Source: Flavobacteriaceae bacterium (GTDB lineage Bacteria; Bacteroidota; Bacteroidia; Flavobacteriales; Flavobacteriaceae). From it: 54,413 nucleotides of DNA. The notes beneath the pieces are model-generated. The model was given only the letters and a program-made list of their open reading frames with translations. It searched no databases and was not told where the DNA came from. Each line of letters starts with the position of its first letter. Position 1 is the stretch's first letter. Below are positions 1 to 9,038 of the stretch, in pieces. The DNA lies in NCBI GenBank assembly GCA_947464335.1, contig CANHWG010000013.1:1-54413 (forward strand), given 5' to 3'. A program made the translations under genes and the position numbers.

Positions 1-497
1 GTATTATCCAAAGCAGGTGACCAACTTCCTGAAATTCCATTATTGGATGTTGTTGGCAAAGCCGCTAAAGAATCACCATTACAAATAGAAGCAACCGCAG
101 TAAAAGTTGGAGTCACAACTTGATTTACGGTAATGGTTAAGGATGCTGAAGAAGCACATTGCCCAAGATCAGGTGTGAAAGTGTAGGTTGTAGTAGCACT
201 ATTATCCAAAGCAGGTGACCAACTTCCTGAAATTCCATTATTGGATGTTGTTGGCAAAGCAGCTAAAGAATCACCATTACAAATAGAAGCAACCGCAGTA
301 AAAGTTGGAGTCACAACTTGATTTACGGTAATGGTTAAGGATGCTGAAGAAGCACATTGCCCGAGATCAGGTGTGAAAGTATAGGTTGTAGTAGCAGTAT
401 TATCCAAAGCAGGTGACCAACTTCCTGAAATTCCATTATTGGATGTTGATGGCAAAGCCGATAAAGAATCACCATTGCAAATAGGAGCTACTGTAAA
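1..497 (-). repeat. 198-bp near-identical tandem repeats inside the adhesin gene
   Basis: The landmark ATTATCCAAAGCAGGTGACC recurs at 3, 201 and 399, an exact 198-bp period (66 codons). About 2.5 copies are visible and the array continues beyond the left edge. Copies differ at only a handful of bases by eye. Similarity fades after about 497. A much more diverged copy of the same unit lies at about 1535-1710. The unit is in frame throughout. Confidence 0.93.
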
Positions 498-2489
498 AAA
501 AACGGGGATTGTTTGTGATAATAATGTCTGTGTGATATTCAATCCATATATACCTTGATCTTCACCCAAACCAACATAACCTTCTACTAATACATAAACA
601 AAATTTTCAGAGGATACATCTAAATCACTTATAGATGATTGTCTAGTTATGCCACAATCATCATCACTATTTGCCAATTCCGTGGTTCCGTCTTCTGCAA
701 ATACTCTTATTAGAGTATCAAAATTAGTTCCAGTACAAGTATCTATACTTAATGACTCTGCACAAGAATCTAAATTAACTTTATACCATACATCTGGACT
801 TAACTCTCCGATAGTGTTTGAATAACAATTTGAAGATAGATTATTTCCACTAGTTGAAAAATTTGGTATAGAAACGTCTATAGCTGTAGCAATAGTATCA
901 CCCGGAGGCGATAAGGTGTTGATTATTAAGTTTAATGTTTCAGTACTGCAACTTGTTGGATCTGTTGCAATGGCTAAGTTTTTAATTGAAACATATCGAT
1001 TAGGAGAATTTGTAGTCGAACTAACTACAATACTACTAATTAAATTATTGTCAAAATACCCAAAAGTATCGGTATCTGTTGTAACGGTTCTGCTTTGAAT
1101 TGTGCCATTTGAATAAGCAACAGTTACATTTCCAGAAATGATTGCATCACTAATATTTGTTGTAAAGTAATTGGCTGAAACTCCATATACAGGAGGATTA
1201 AATGAAATGGATATTGCGTCATTTGGATTTGCAGTACCCAGAAAATCTGGGCCAGAATACATTCCACCAGGTGCTGAAATGGTAATATTAGTTGTTCCTA
1301 ATGTGAAATTTGTAGGATTAGTTGCCGGTACAGTGCTTAGATCATTAAAATCTAGTGTTGCGTTAAAAGAAAAAGCATGCTGAATCCATAAAGAAAAGTC
1401 ATCAATTATTGTTGTGTCTGTTAATGGAATTGTTGTAGAATAGGAACCACTTTCCGTATAAGTCAAACCCGTTATAGGCCACGTATAACTATTACAGGCA
1501 GTTACATCTCTAGAATTTGAACCAACCGGAAAGACAGAAATGGTGGTTGTAGTTGTTGTGGCACATTGTCCCGTATCAGGCGTAAAAGTATAGGTTGAAG
1601 TACTTGTGTTATCTAATGAAGGCGACCAAGTTCCTGTTATTCCATTGTTTGATGATGTCGGTATAGCAGTCAACGCACTTCCTGAACATATAGGATTTAT
1701 AGGAGTAAAAAATGGAATAGTTGGAGTAATTATCGTTAAATCTAAAGTGTCGTCTGAAGTAGGATTCGTGGCAATACTTAAATTATTTAATGAAATGAAG
1801 CTATTTGGCGTTGCTGTTGTTAAAATAACATTGGATAAAGGAGTTGTAGAAAAATAGCCAAAAGTTTCTGTGTCGGAATTTACGGTTCTACTATCTATTT
1901 CGCCATCAGAATAGGTTGCAGTAACATTACCACTGATAACATTGTTGGAAATATCAGTAACAAAAAAATTACCAGCAATACCATAAATTGGCGGGTTAAA
2001 AGTTATAGTTATCGCTGTTTGTTGATTGTTTGTACCAACTAGGGTAGCATTAGAAAACATTCCGCCAGGAGCACTCAAACTTACATTGATTGTGCCAATA
2101 GTTAAATTTATTGTTGTAGAAGTTGGAATTCCTCCCATAGTATTGAAAGCAACAGTAGCACCATTTGTAGCTGCTGAATTTTCCCAATCGGTTTGGTCAT
2201 TAAATAGTTGCGTAATTCCGCCGCCAGAACCATAAATTCCAGATATAGTATAATTTAAACCAGTGACTGGCCAAGTATAATTATCACACGCGGTAATGGT
2301 TGTTGTTGCAAAAGTGCTATGCGAATGAATTTCTTTTAGAGTAATATTTTGAGATGAGGTTCGTTTTGAATTATTACTATGTTCAATTTTTTTAGCTGTT
2401 TTTGATTGCGCAAAAACAGACATGTTACTTAATAGGATTAAAAAGATAGATAGTAAAATAAGTCGATTATTAGAGTAAGTCTTTTTCAT
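1..2489 (-). CDS. Large repeat-containing secreted surface protein (adhesin-like), N-terminal part
   Basis: The minus-strand frame starts at ATG 2489 and stays open to the left edge, so at least 829 residues are visible and the C-terminus is missing. It begins with a signal peptide (basic MKKTYS, hydrophobic core, cleavage probably after VFAQ). The rest is Thr/Ser/Asn-rich beta-type sequence. A module of roughly 230 residues that begins with a TWP(V/I)TGL motif occurs twice (about 2290-1535 and 1510-950). It is followed by a segment rich in Cys, Asp and aromatic residues, then by 66-residue units with the motifs ICNGDSL, NNGISGSWSP and TYTFTPD. Such architecture is typical of flavobacterial T9SS-exported adhesins, which usually end in a sorting domain; that domain would lie outside the window. 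Surface export and adhesion are inferred, and no catalytic motif is visible. Confidence 0.8.
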   Translation of the reverse strand, partial: MKKTYSNNRLILLSIFLILLSNMSVFAQSKTAKKIEHSNNSKRTSSQNITLKEIHSHSTFATTTITACDNYTWPVTGLNYTISGIYGSGGGITQLFNDQTDWENSAATNGATVAFNTMGGIPTSTTINLTIGTINVSLSAPGGMFSNATLVGTNNQQTAITITFNPPIYGIAGNFFVTDISNNVISGNVTATYSDGEIDSRTVNSDTETFGYFSTTPLSNVILTTATPNSFISLNNLSIATNPTSDDTLDLTIITPTIPFFTPINPICSGSALTAIPTSSNNGITGTWSPSLDNTSTSTYTFTPDTGQCATTTTTTISVFPVGSNSRDVTACNSYTWPITGLTYTESGSYSTTIPLTDTTIIDDFSLWIQHAFSFNATLDFNDLSTVPATNPTNFTLGTTNITISAPGGMYSGPDFLGTANPNDAISISFNPPVYGVSANYFTTNISDAIISGNVTVAYSNGTIQSRTVTTDTDTFGYFDNNLISSIVVSSTTNSPNRYVSIKNLAIATDPTSCSTETLNLIINTLSPPGDTIATAIDVSIPNFSTSGNNLSSNCYSNTIGELSPDVWYKVNLDSCAESLSIDTCTGTNFDTLIRVFAEDGTTELANSDDDCGITRQSSISDLDVSSENFVYVLVEGYVGLGEDQGIYGLNITQTLLSQTIPVFFTVAPICNGDSLSALPSTSNNGISGSWSPALDNTATTTYTFTPDLGQCASSASLTITVNQVVTPTFTAVASICNGDSLAALPTTSNNGISGSWSPALDNSATTTYTFTPDLGQCASSASLTITVNQVVTPTFTAVASICNGDSLAALPTTSNNGISGSWSPALDN

Positions 2490-2634
2490 AGCAATTTTTT
2501 TTGATAATTATATAGATCTATTTAGCTCAAATTATAACAATAAGGTTAAAATATATACCCTATAAAATAGAGGTTAATTTAAGCACTATCCAAATTTAAA
2601 CGTTGTTTTTGGGGTTATTAACGATGAAAAACAA

Positions 2635-2670
2635 AAATGCCTCATCCAATTATAATTAGATGAGGCATTT
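2635..2670 (-). terminator. Rho-independent terminator after the kinase gene
   Basis: AAATGCCTCATC and GATGAGGCATTT form perfect 12-bp arms around a 12-nt loop. Read on the minus strand the stem is followed by a T-rich stretch. It lies 18 bases beyond the kinase stop codon and so ends the 4096-2688 transcript. Confidence 0.85.
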
Positions 2671-2687
2671 AATCAAAAATAGTAGTG

Positions 2688-3302
2688 TTAGAATAAACCG
2701 TTTATTTCAGCATTAATTCTATTTATAATATCTCCTAAATCTTCTGGATTATTTACAAAATCAATATTGTCAACATCAATAATTAGTAATTTACCTTTGT
2801 CATACGTATGAATCCAAGCTTCATATCGTTCATTCAAACGACTCAGATAGTCAATAGAAATAGTATTTTCATAATCTCGACCACGTTTGTGTATTTGAGA
2901 AACTAAATTAGGGATAGAACTTCTTAAGTAAATCAACAAATCAGGTGCGCCAACCAATCCTTCCATTAATTGAAAAAGATCGGAATAATTTTCAAAATCA
3001 CGATTGGTCATTAATCCCATCGCATGCAAATTGGGTGCGAAAATATGAGCATCTTCATAAATGGTTCTGTCCTGAATAATGTTTTTTCCACTTTCTCTAA
3101 TTTGAAGTACTTGACGAAAACGTGAATTAAGAAAATATATTTGAAGATTAAAGCTCCATCGCTCCATTTGGTGGTAAAAATCATCTAAATACGGATTGTC
3201 TACTACATCCTCAAAGTGCGGTTCCCATTTAAATTGTTTGGCTAAAAATCGTGTAAGTGTAGTCTTTCCTGCTCCTATATTTCCTGCTACTGCTATGTGC
3301 AT
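2688..3302 (-). CDS. Deoxynucleoside kinase (dNK/dGK family)
   Basis: Phosphorylates deoxyribonucleosides for dNTP salvage in the cytoplasm. The 204 residues match the usual length of the bacterial deoxyadenosine/deoxyguanosine kinase family. The P-loop GNIGAGKT is at residues 7-14, the ERW segment that helps bind substrate is near 47-49, and the DRT form of the family's DRS motif is at 78-80. A lid region rich in Arg (KRGRDYE) follows later. The start ATG overlaps the stop of the upstream gene by one base (TAATG), which points to translational coupling. A strong terminator follows. Which nucleoside it prefers cannot be told from the sequence. Confidence 0.92.
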   Translation of the reverse strand: MHIAVAGNIGAGKTTLTRFLAKQFKWEPHFEDVVDNPYLDDFYHQMERWSFNLQIYFLNSRFRQVLQIRESGKNIIQDRTIYEDAHIFAPNLHAMGLMTNRDFENYSDLFQLMEGLVGAPDLLIYLRSSIPNLVSQIHKRGRDYENTISIDYLSRLNERYEAWIHTYDKGKLLIIDVDNIDFVNNPEDLGDIINRINAEINGLF

Positions 3303-4096
3303 TATGGTAATTTTATTTTATAATTCTTAATTTGTTGGTTGGTAAAAATAGCCAAAATTTGGTCTTTGTAATAATAATTTTGAAAGGATTTCTCAACAAT
3401 TTCTATTTCGTAAACCGTTTTCGTAGCATTGTTCAAACAATACAGAATATTGTCTCTCGAAAATAAAATTTTCTCATGGTCTATAATCTGAATTTTTTCA
3501 AATGGTGGAATGTTTGCCAACAAAGTGGTTTTGCCAAATATATCGATAGCATACCAATTATTAAGGTCGTCGATCCAATAAAAATTATTGAAATCAGATT
3601 GGGTATGTTGTATGGTTTCTCGCATTGGATTTCCAATATTTTTAGAAGTTTTTTTTAAATAATCAAACAAAAGTATTTGTTGCGTGAGTGCGTTGTAAAT
3701 CCAAAACTGATTTTGTGCTGCCAATCCAATTTTAGAGGCAAAAATAGTATTGTCTATATCAAAAAGATTTAGTTTCTGTATTTCGTTAAGTTGATTGTCA
3801 AGTGTAATTATGGTATTAAAATCTTCATAAAAAACAACAATTTTAAGCGGATTAACAAAATCTACAGAGGTTATTTTTCCTAAAGGGACGTTTTTATATT
3901 CCCATTTTTGGGTTTCGTTTTGTTTAATAAAAACATTATCCTTTATGTAATAATTACTAGCCAAACCATCAAAACCAATATAGGTTTTGTTTTCAAGTTC
4001 AGTGGCGCTCAAAATGGTAGTTTTTAGTTTTTGGTTTTGACAAAAACAATTGGAACAAACTACTAATGAAACAAAGTAAAAAAGGGCTTTCATCAT
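3302..4096 (-). CDS. Secreted protein of unknown function, possible beta-propeller
   Basis: 264 residues beginning with a signal peptide (MMKALFYFVSLVVCSNCFC, then QNQ). The Cys near residue 15 or 19 could make it a lipoprotein, but no clean lipobox is visible. The rest shows repeated strands such as YIGFDGLASNYYIKD and FWIYNALTQQILLFDYL, each followed by a polar turn. This recalls the blade repeats of WD/NHL-like propellers, but I do not recognise the family. It is translationally coupled to the deoxynucleoside kinase gene, and nothing in its sequence suggests an enzymatic role with the kinase. Two consecutive ATG codons could serve as start. Confidence 0.72.
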   Translation of the reverse strand: MMKALFYFVSLVVCSNCFCQNQKLKTTILSATELENKTYIGFDGLASNYYIKDNVFIKQNETQKWEYKNVPLGKITSVDFVNPLKIVVFYEDFNTIITLDNQLNEIQKLNLFDIDNTIFASKIGLAAQNQFWIYNALTQQILLFDYLKKTSKNIGNPMRETIQHTQSDFNNFYWIDDLNNWYAIDIFGKTTLLANIPPFEKIQIIDHEKILFSRDNILYCLNNATKTVYEIEIVEKSFQNYYYKDQILAIFTNQQIKNYKIKLP

Positions 4097-4236
4097 AACG
4101 CTAATTTACGTTAAAGGAATTTAATATTGACAAGCAAAAAAAAATAATTTAACAAAAGATTGGTAACAAAATTTGAACGGATTCGTCATATTTGCTTTTT
4201 TAAAAATTAAAAACATCGAAATCAAATTTTACGAGG

Positions 4237-4244
4237 TAAGTTTG
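4237..4244 (+). promoter_or_regulatory. Putative -7 element for the GLPGLI operon
   Basis: TAAGTTTG matches the Bacteroidota -7 consensus TAnnTTTG, 41 bases before the first GLPGLI start codon. No convincing -33 TTG is present, so support is modest. A weaker candidate (CATATTTG) lies at about 4188-4195. Confidence 0.4.
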
Positions 4245-4285
4245 CCTTTTAAGTTCGAGTAATTAATACCAAAACAAATCAACTT

Positions 4286-5182
4286 ATGAGAATTAATTTT
4301 ATTTACACTTTAGCTTTCTTATTTCTTTTCAATATTGCTTCTGCTCAAAAGGATTTTCAAGGAATGGCGGTTTACGAATCAAAAACAAGCACTGCCGATT
4401 TTAAATCTCGTTTTGAAGGCAACAAAGAAATAACTCCCGAAATTCAAAAAATGATCGAAGAACGAATGAAGAAAATGTTTGAAAAAACGTTTTTTCTCAA
4501 TTTCGATAAATCGGCTTCCATTTATAAAGAAGAAGAAAAATTAGATACTCCCGGAAAAGGACAAGGAGGCGGAATGCGAATGATGTCTTCTTTTATGGGT
4601 GGAGGCGGAACCTATTATAAGAATGTCAAAGAAAAAAAATACACCGTTGATAAAGAGTTTATGGGTAAAGAGTTTTTAATCAAAGATTCGTTAACTACTT
4701 ATAAATGGCAAATGAGTTCCGAAGCAAGAGTCATTGGAGGGTATAATTGTTTTAAAGCGACTGCTGTAATTCCAGCTAGTAAAACCGATTTCAGAAATTT
4801 TAAACCCAAAAAGAAAGAGGAAACTCAAGAAGGTGATGCTAAAAAAGAAGAAAAAGAAAAAAGAACCAATTTCATGGATGATTTTGATTTGCCTAAAGAA
4901 ATTACAATTACCGCTTGGTACACACCTGAAATTCCAGTAAATCAAGGTCCTGAAGGGTATTGGGGTTTACCTGGATTAATATTAGAAGTTAATGACGGTA
5001 AAACGGTAATCCTTTGTTCTAAAGTAGTTTTAAATTCAAAAGACAAAGTCGAAATCAAAGCGCCGAATAACGGAAAAGAGATATCACAAAAAGAATATGA
5101 TGAAACGGTTACCAAGAAAATGCAAGAAATGAGCGAAATGAATGGCGGAAGAGGCGGATTTCAAATGAGAACAACACGATAA
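4286..5182 (+). CDS. GLPGLI family secreted protein (copy 1)
   Basis: 298 residues with a signal peptide ending in ASAQ. The family-defining motif WGLPGLILEV lies in the C-terminal third, preceded by AWYTPEIPVNQGP. The middle has a Gly/Met-rich stretch (GKGQGGGMRMMSS) and a Lys/Glu-rich linker, and the C-terminus is Met/Gly/Arg-rich. GLPGLI proteins are a Bacteroidota-specific periplasmic or outer-membrane-associated family of unknown biochemical role, often encoded beside outer-membrane barrel proteins, as here. A second paralogue starts 28 bases downstream. The Met/Gly-rich patch could bind metal, but that is speculation. Confidence 0.9.
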   Translation: MRINFIYTLAFLFLFNIASAQKDFQGMAVYESKTSTADFKSRFEGNKEITPEIQKMIEERMKKMFEKTFFLNFDKSASIYKEEEKLDTPGKGQGGGMRMMSSFMGGGGTYYKNVKEKKYTVDKEFMGKEFLIKDSLTTYKWQMSSEARVIGGYNCFKATAVIPASKTDFRNFKPKKKEETQEGDAKKEEKEKRTNFMDDFDLPKEITITAWYTPEIPVNQGPEGYWGLPGLILEVNDGKTVILCSKVVLNSKDKVEIKAPNNGKEISQKEYDETVTKKMQEMSEMNGGRGGFQMRTTR

Positions 5183-5210
5183 GTATTTAATCAATCATAA
5201 ATCAATAATC

Positions 5211-6053
5211 ATGACAAAAGTTGTACTAATTTCATCCTTTTTGCTAATGAGTTTTTTAGCAAAAGCACAAGAATTTAAAGGTAAAGCGGACTATTTTTCA
5301 AAAAGAATTGTAAAAGAAAAAGTTGAAGTAAACAAAGCTATAGGAGAAAAACAAATGGATCCTGAAACAGAAAAAGCGTTTCAAGAGGCCATGAAAAGAG
5401 CTAGCGAAAAGCAATATTCTTTATCGTTCACCAAAGCCGAATGCTTGTATGAAGAAGTAGAACAATTAGAAAAACCCGAAGCTCAAGCTTCTGGAGGTGT
5501 TTCTTTTAAAATAGCATTTTCTGGAGAAGGTAAAAAGTATCTTAACCTTAAAGAAAATAAAAGTATTACAGAAGACGAAATTTTTGGAAAAGAATTTTTG
5601 ATAGTAGAACCTATAGAGAAACCAAATTGGAAATTAGTAAACGAAACCAAAAAAATAGGAGAATACAATTGCTTTAAAGCCGAACTTCTTATTCAAGTTA
5701 CAGAAAAGCAAAAAGAAGAATACAAAGAGTTTCTCAAAAAAGAAGAAGCCAAACCTTCTTTGTTTAAAATGGAAGAACCCAAAGACAAAACAATTGTCGC
5801 TTGGTATACACCAGAAATACCGGTTAGTTTTGGGCCTAAAAATTATTGGGGTTTACCAGGGTTAATTCTTGAAATTAACGAAGAAGAGACTATTATTCTT
5901 TGCTCAAAAGTAGCTTTAAATACTAAAGAAAAGTCAAAAATCAAAGTGCCCAACAGTGGAGATAAAGTAACCCAAAAGCAGTTTGATGAAATTCAAAAAA
6001 AGAAAATGGACAGCATGAAAAACGAAGATGGCGTAATTATTTTTGAACACTAA
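5211..6053 (+). CDS. GLPGLI family secreted protein (copy 2)
   Basis: 280 residues with signal peptide MTKVVLISSFLLMSFLAKAQ. It has the same order of segments as the preceding gene: EFKGKADYFSK near the N-terminus, the EYNCFKAE segment, AWYTPEIPVSFGP, then WGLPGLILEI. It lacks the Gly/Met-rich stretch and Met-rich tail of copy 1. The two therefore arose by tandem duplication and then diverged. It lies 28 bases after copy 1 and 24 bases before the outer-membrane barrel gene, so the three are probably one operon. Function is unknown. Confidence 0.9.
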   Translation: MTKVVLISSFLLMSFLAKAQEFKGKADYFSKRIVKEKVEVNKAIGEKQMDPETEKAFQEAMKRASEKQYSLSFTKAECLYEEVEQLEKPEAQASGGVSFKIAFSGEGKKYLNLKENKSITEDEIFGKEFLIVEPIEKPNWKLVNETKKIGEYNCFKAELLIQVTEKQKEEYKEFLKKEEAKPSLFKMEEPKDKTIVAWYTPEIPVSFGPKNYWGLPGLILEINEEETIILCSKVALNTKEKSKIKVPNSGDKVTQKQFDEIQKKKMDSMKNEDGVIIFEH

Positions 6054-6077
6054 ATCCTAGTTTTATAAGCCATAATC

Positions 6078-8804
6078 ATGAAAAAAATAGTCTATTTATT
6101 CCTTTTAGTTTCAACGGTTTCCTTTGCCCAAAACGTTCGTTTTGAAGGCACAATTCTCGATAACAATAAAGCGCCACTCGAAATGGCCAATATAATGGCG
6201 ATGAACCAAGGCACCAAAGCCATGGATGCCTATGCCATTACCAATGAAAAAGGTAAATTTATTTTGAATCTAAATGCCAATGCTACCTATACCATAAAGT
6301 TGAGTTATTTGGGAATGCAAAACAAAGAGATTACGATTACTACCCAAACTCAAAACATTACCCAAAACATCACAATGGAAAGTGGTGGAATTGATTTGGA
6401 AGGTGTAGAAATTGTGCGCGAAATGCCTGTGTCAATAAAAGGAGATACTATTGTTTATAATTCGGATTCATTTACTAATGGAACTGAAAGAAAATTGGAA
6501 GACGTTCTTAAAAAACTTCCCGGAGTAGAGGTTGATGCTGACGGACAAGTAAAAGTGGAAGGAAAATCGGTAACAAAGCTAATGGTCGAAGGAAAAGATT
6601 TCTTTGATGGTGATACCAAACTTGGCGTAAAAAATATTCCTGCCGATGCTATCGACAAAGTTCAAGTACTTCGTAATTACAATGAAAACTCAATTCTAAA
6701 AGGTGTCGAGAATAATCAAGATAATTTGGCTATGAATATCAAACTAAAAGAAGGAAAGAAAAACTTTTGGTTTGGCGATATGACTGCTGGGATTGGTGTT
6801 GGTCATGAAGATACACGATATAATATTGCGCCCAAAGCATTTTATTATAGTCCAAAATATAGTATAAACATAATGGGGAATAGTAATAATGTTGGCGAGC
6901 AAGCTTTTACTATTCAGGATTATTTTAGGTTTAGCGGTGGTTTTAGAAATATTATGGGAAAAGGTGGCGGAAGTATTAATGTTGGGAGCAATTCGTTAGG
7001 GATAAACTTTTTCCAAGATGATAGAGTTAAAGAAATCGAATCGCATTTTGGAGCCACGAATTTTTCATACAATCCATCCAAAAGCTGGAGTTTAAGCGGA
7101 TTTGTTATTGCTACTTCTACTTTGGTAGATACCGATACCCAATCAACAGTAAATTTTTTACGCCCAAATTCAGAAGAAGTAGCTTCTGCTGAAATAAGAC
7201 AAGACTTAGGGAATCAAAAAAATAATTTAGGATTATTTAAGTTGAGTTCCACTTATAAACCTAGTGCCAAATTTCAACTGGATTATGATATCCTAACGCG
7301 ATTATCCGCACAACGCGAAAATAATAATTTGAACAGACAGGTATTTAATTTTTTAGACAATACCAATTCTAGTGAAAACATTCTGACTTCTAAAAAACAA
7401 GATCCAATCAACATCAATCAAAATCTTAGTTTTTATTACACACCTACTGACAAACATATTTTTGCTTTTGAGAGTCAATATTTATATCAAAACGAAGACC
7501 CATTATACAACGCCAATCTAGAGTTTCAACCTTTTATTTTTGGAGGATATAATCAAAATCAAAACCGAAACGATATTACCCAAAGTCGCTTTATCAAAAC
7601 CAATAAATTAGACAGTAGACTAGATTATTATTATGTACTTACACCAAAAGTAAACCTCAATTTCACTCTAGCAAATTCCTATGTGTATCAAAGTCTAGAT
7701 TCTTCCGTGTTTCAACGTTTGGATAATGGAACCATTAATAATTTGACTGACACTGAAAACACCAATGATGTTGGGTATCGCTTTAACGATTCAAGTTTAG
7801 GATTTCATTTAAAATGGTTAACCGGTAAATTTACCTTTACGCCTGGAGTAACATTGCATCGTTTCAATTTAACAAACTCGCAGTTGGCAATAAATACCAA
7901 GCAAGAGTTGACTCGATTTTTACCCGATTTTCAAATGATTTATCAAATAAAAAAATCAGAATCATTAACCTATAATTATGCGTTGACTAACAATTTTACC
8001 AACGTAAATAACTTTGCATTAGGTACGATTTTTAATAGCTATAACAGTTTGTTTTCTGGTAATCGAGACTTAGAAAACTCAGTAGTGCAATCGCACACCT
8101 TGAATTATCAAAAATTCAATATGTTTAATTTTGAAAATTTTGGTGGATTTATAAATTACACTCGAACTACCGAAGCCATCAAAACAAGAGCGTTATTTGA
8201 AGGAGTAAATCAAATTGGGTCGCCATTTAATTCGCCTTTTGGCGATGAAAATCTTTCCGGAAATTTCCGCTACGGACGTTCGTTTTTAAAATATTACAAA
8301 GCTAATTTTAGTGCCAATGTTAATTGGAGTAAATTCTATAACATTCAAGTAAATCCTCAAAACGCACTAGAAGAAGTTGTAGATACCGAAAGTTTTACTC
8401 AAAATTATAGAATAGGCGCATCTACCAATTTTAAAGACATTCCTAACATTGAATTGTCTTATAGTTATGCGGTAAACCAGTATCCGAACGATACTTTTTA
8501 TACGGACAGTCCATCGGTTAAACTCGATTATTTCTTCCTGAAGAGTTTCTCTTTTTTATCAGAATATGAATTTTTTCATTACTATAATAAAGACAAAACT
8601 GTCGATCAAGAATACGACTTTCTATCCGCAAGTTTAACCTATCAAAAAACAAAAGCGAGTCATATGGAGTATAAAATTGCTGCTACCAACATCCTCAATA
8701 CAACTTCAATAAACGATGATAGTTTCTCACAATTCTCTACTAGAAATTCTCAATACACGGTGCAACCAAGATATATCATTTTTAGTTTAAAGTATAATTT
8801 GTAA
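6078..8804 (+). CDS. Outer-membrane beta-barrel protein with carboxypeptidase-like regulatory domain
   Basis: 908 residues. A signal peptide (MKKIVYLFLLVSTVSFAQ) is followed by a CarboxypepD_reg-like fold at about 20-100 and a plug-like region at about 110-210 (KLPGVEVDADGQVKVEGK, DKVQVLRNYNE). The rest is a long Asn/aromatic-rich barrel that ends in SLKYNL with a terminal hydrophobic strand. This is the layout of the TonB-receptor-like outer-membrane proteins found next to GLPGLI genes. I see no clear TonB box, so active TonB-dependent transport is uncertain. It is the last gene of the GLPGLI unit and is closed by the hairpin at 8988-9018. The substrate is unknown. Confidence 0.88.
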   Translation: MKKIVYLFLLVSTVSFAQNVRFEGTILDNNKAPLEMANIMAMNQGTKAMDAYAITNEKGKFILNLNANATYTIKLSYLGMQNKEITITTQTQNITQNITMESGGIDLEGVEIVREMPVSIKGDTIVYNSDSFTNGTERKLEDVLKKLPGVEVDADGQVKVEGKSVTKLMVEGKDFFDGDTKLGVKNIPADAIDKVQVLRNYNENSILKGVENNQDNLAMNIKLKEGKKNFWFGDMTAGIGVGHEDTRYNIAPKAFYYSPKYSINIMGNSNNVGEQAFTIQDYFRFSGGFRNIMGKGGGSINVGSNSLGINFFQDDRVKEIESHFGATNFSYNPSKSWSLSGFVIATSTLVDTDTQSTVNFLRPNSEEVASAEIRQDLGNQKNNLGLFKLSSTYKPSAKFQLDYDILTRLSAQRENNNLNRQVFNFLDNTNSSENILTSKKQDPININQNLSFYYTPTDKHIFAFESQYLYQNEDPLYNANLEFQPFIFGGYNQNQNRNDITQSRFIKTNKLDSRLDYYYVLTPKVNLNFTLANSYVYQSLDSSVFQRLDNGTINNLTDTENTNDVGYRFNDSSLGFHLKWLTGKFTFTPGVTLHRFNLTNSQLAINTKQELTRFLPDFQMIYQIKKSESLTYNYALTNNFTNVNNFALGTIFNSYNSLFSGNRDLENSVVQSHTLNYQKFNMFNFENFGGFINYTRTTEAIKTRALFEGVNQIGSPFNSPFGDENLSGNFRYGRSFLKYYKANFSANVNWSKFYNIQVNPQNALEEVVDTESFTQNYRIGASTNFKDIPNIELSYSYAVNQYPNDTFYTDSPSVKLDYFFLKSFSFLSEYEFFHYYNKDKTVDQEYDFLSASLTYQKTKASHMEYKIAATNILNTTSINDDSFSQFSTRNSQYTVQPRYIIFSLKYNL

Positions 8805-8809
8805 TCTTT

Positions 8810-8985
8810 TCGGCAGTAGCATCTGGCAGGCGAGGGTCAACTATTTGAAGAATCCGCAAAACGAAAAGCTGTTTGAGCGAAGCGAGTTCTTTTCATTTAG
8901 GATTTGAGAATAGATTTGACCGGCGAAGATGCAACGCCTTGAATTTTTGTTTCTTTTGTTTCAAGACAAAAGAAAAGACAATGTA
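8810..8985. repeat. Intergenic interspersed-repeat-like sequence
   Basis: This non-coding stretch has higher G+C than its surroundings. It includes CTGGCAGGCGAGGGTC, the segment GAGCGAAGCGAG, and near the end TTTCTTTTGTTTC followed by the imperfect complement GACAAAAGAAA. From memory such strings recur in flavobacterial intergenic regions. I cannot prove repetition, because there is one copy in this window. Confidence 0.45.
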
Positions 8986-8987
8986 AT

Positions 8988-9018
8988 AAAAAAGCCAACT
9001 CATTGAGTTGGCTTTTTT
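8988..9018. terminator. Bidirectional terminator between the barrel gene and metK
   Basis: AAAAAAGCCAACTCA pairs with TGAGTTGGCTTTTTT, giving a strong stem with A/T tails on both sides. It lies between two convergent genes and would serve both strands. Confidence 0.88.
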
Positions 9019-9038
9019 ATGTTAATTGGTTTCAGATA

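Noticed and set aside
1..497. CRISPR-like or satellite array
   Set aside because: The 198-bp period is an exact number of codons and lies in an open minus-strand frame with a signal peptide; it is a protein repeat with no short repeat/unique spacer pattern.
4691..4945. Minus-strand frame with a poly-Phe run
   Set aside because: It is the antisense of the Lys/Glu-rich linker in the first GLPGLI gene.
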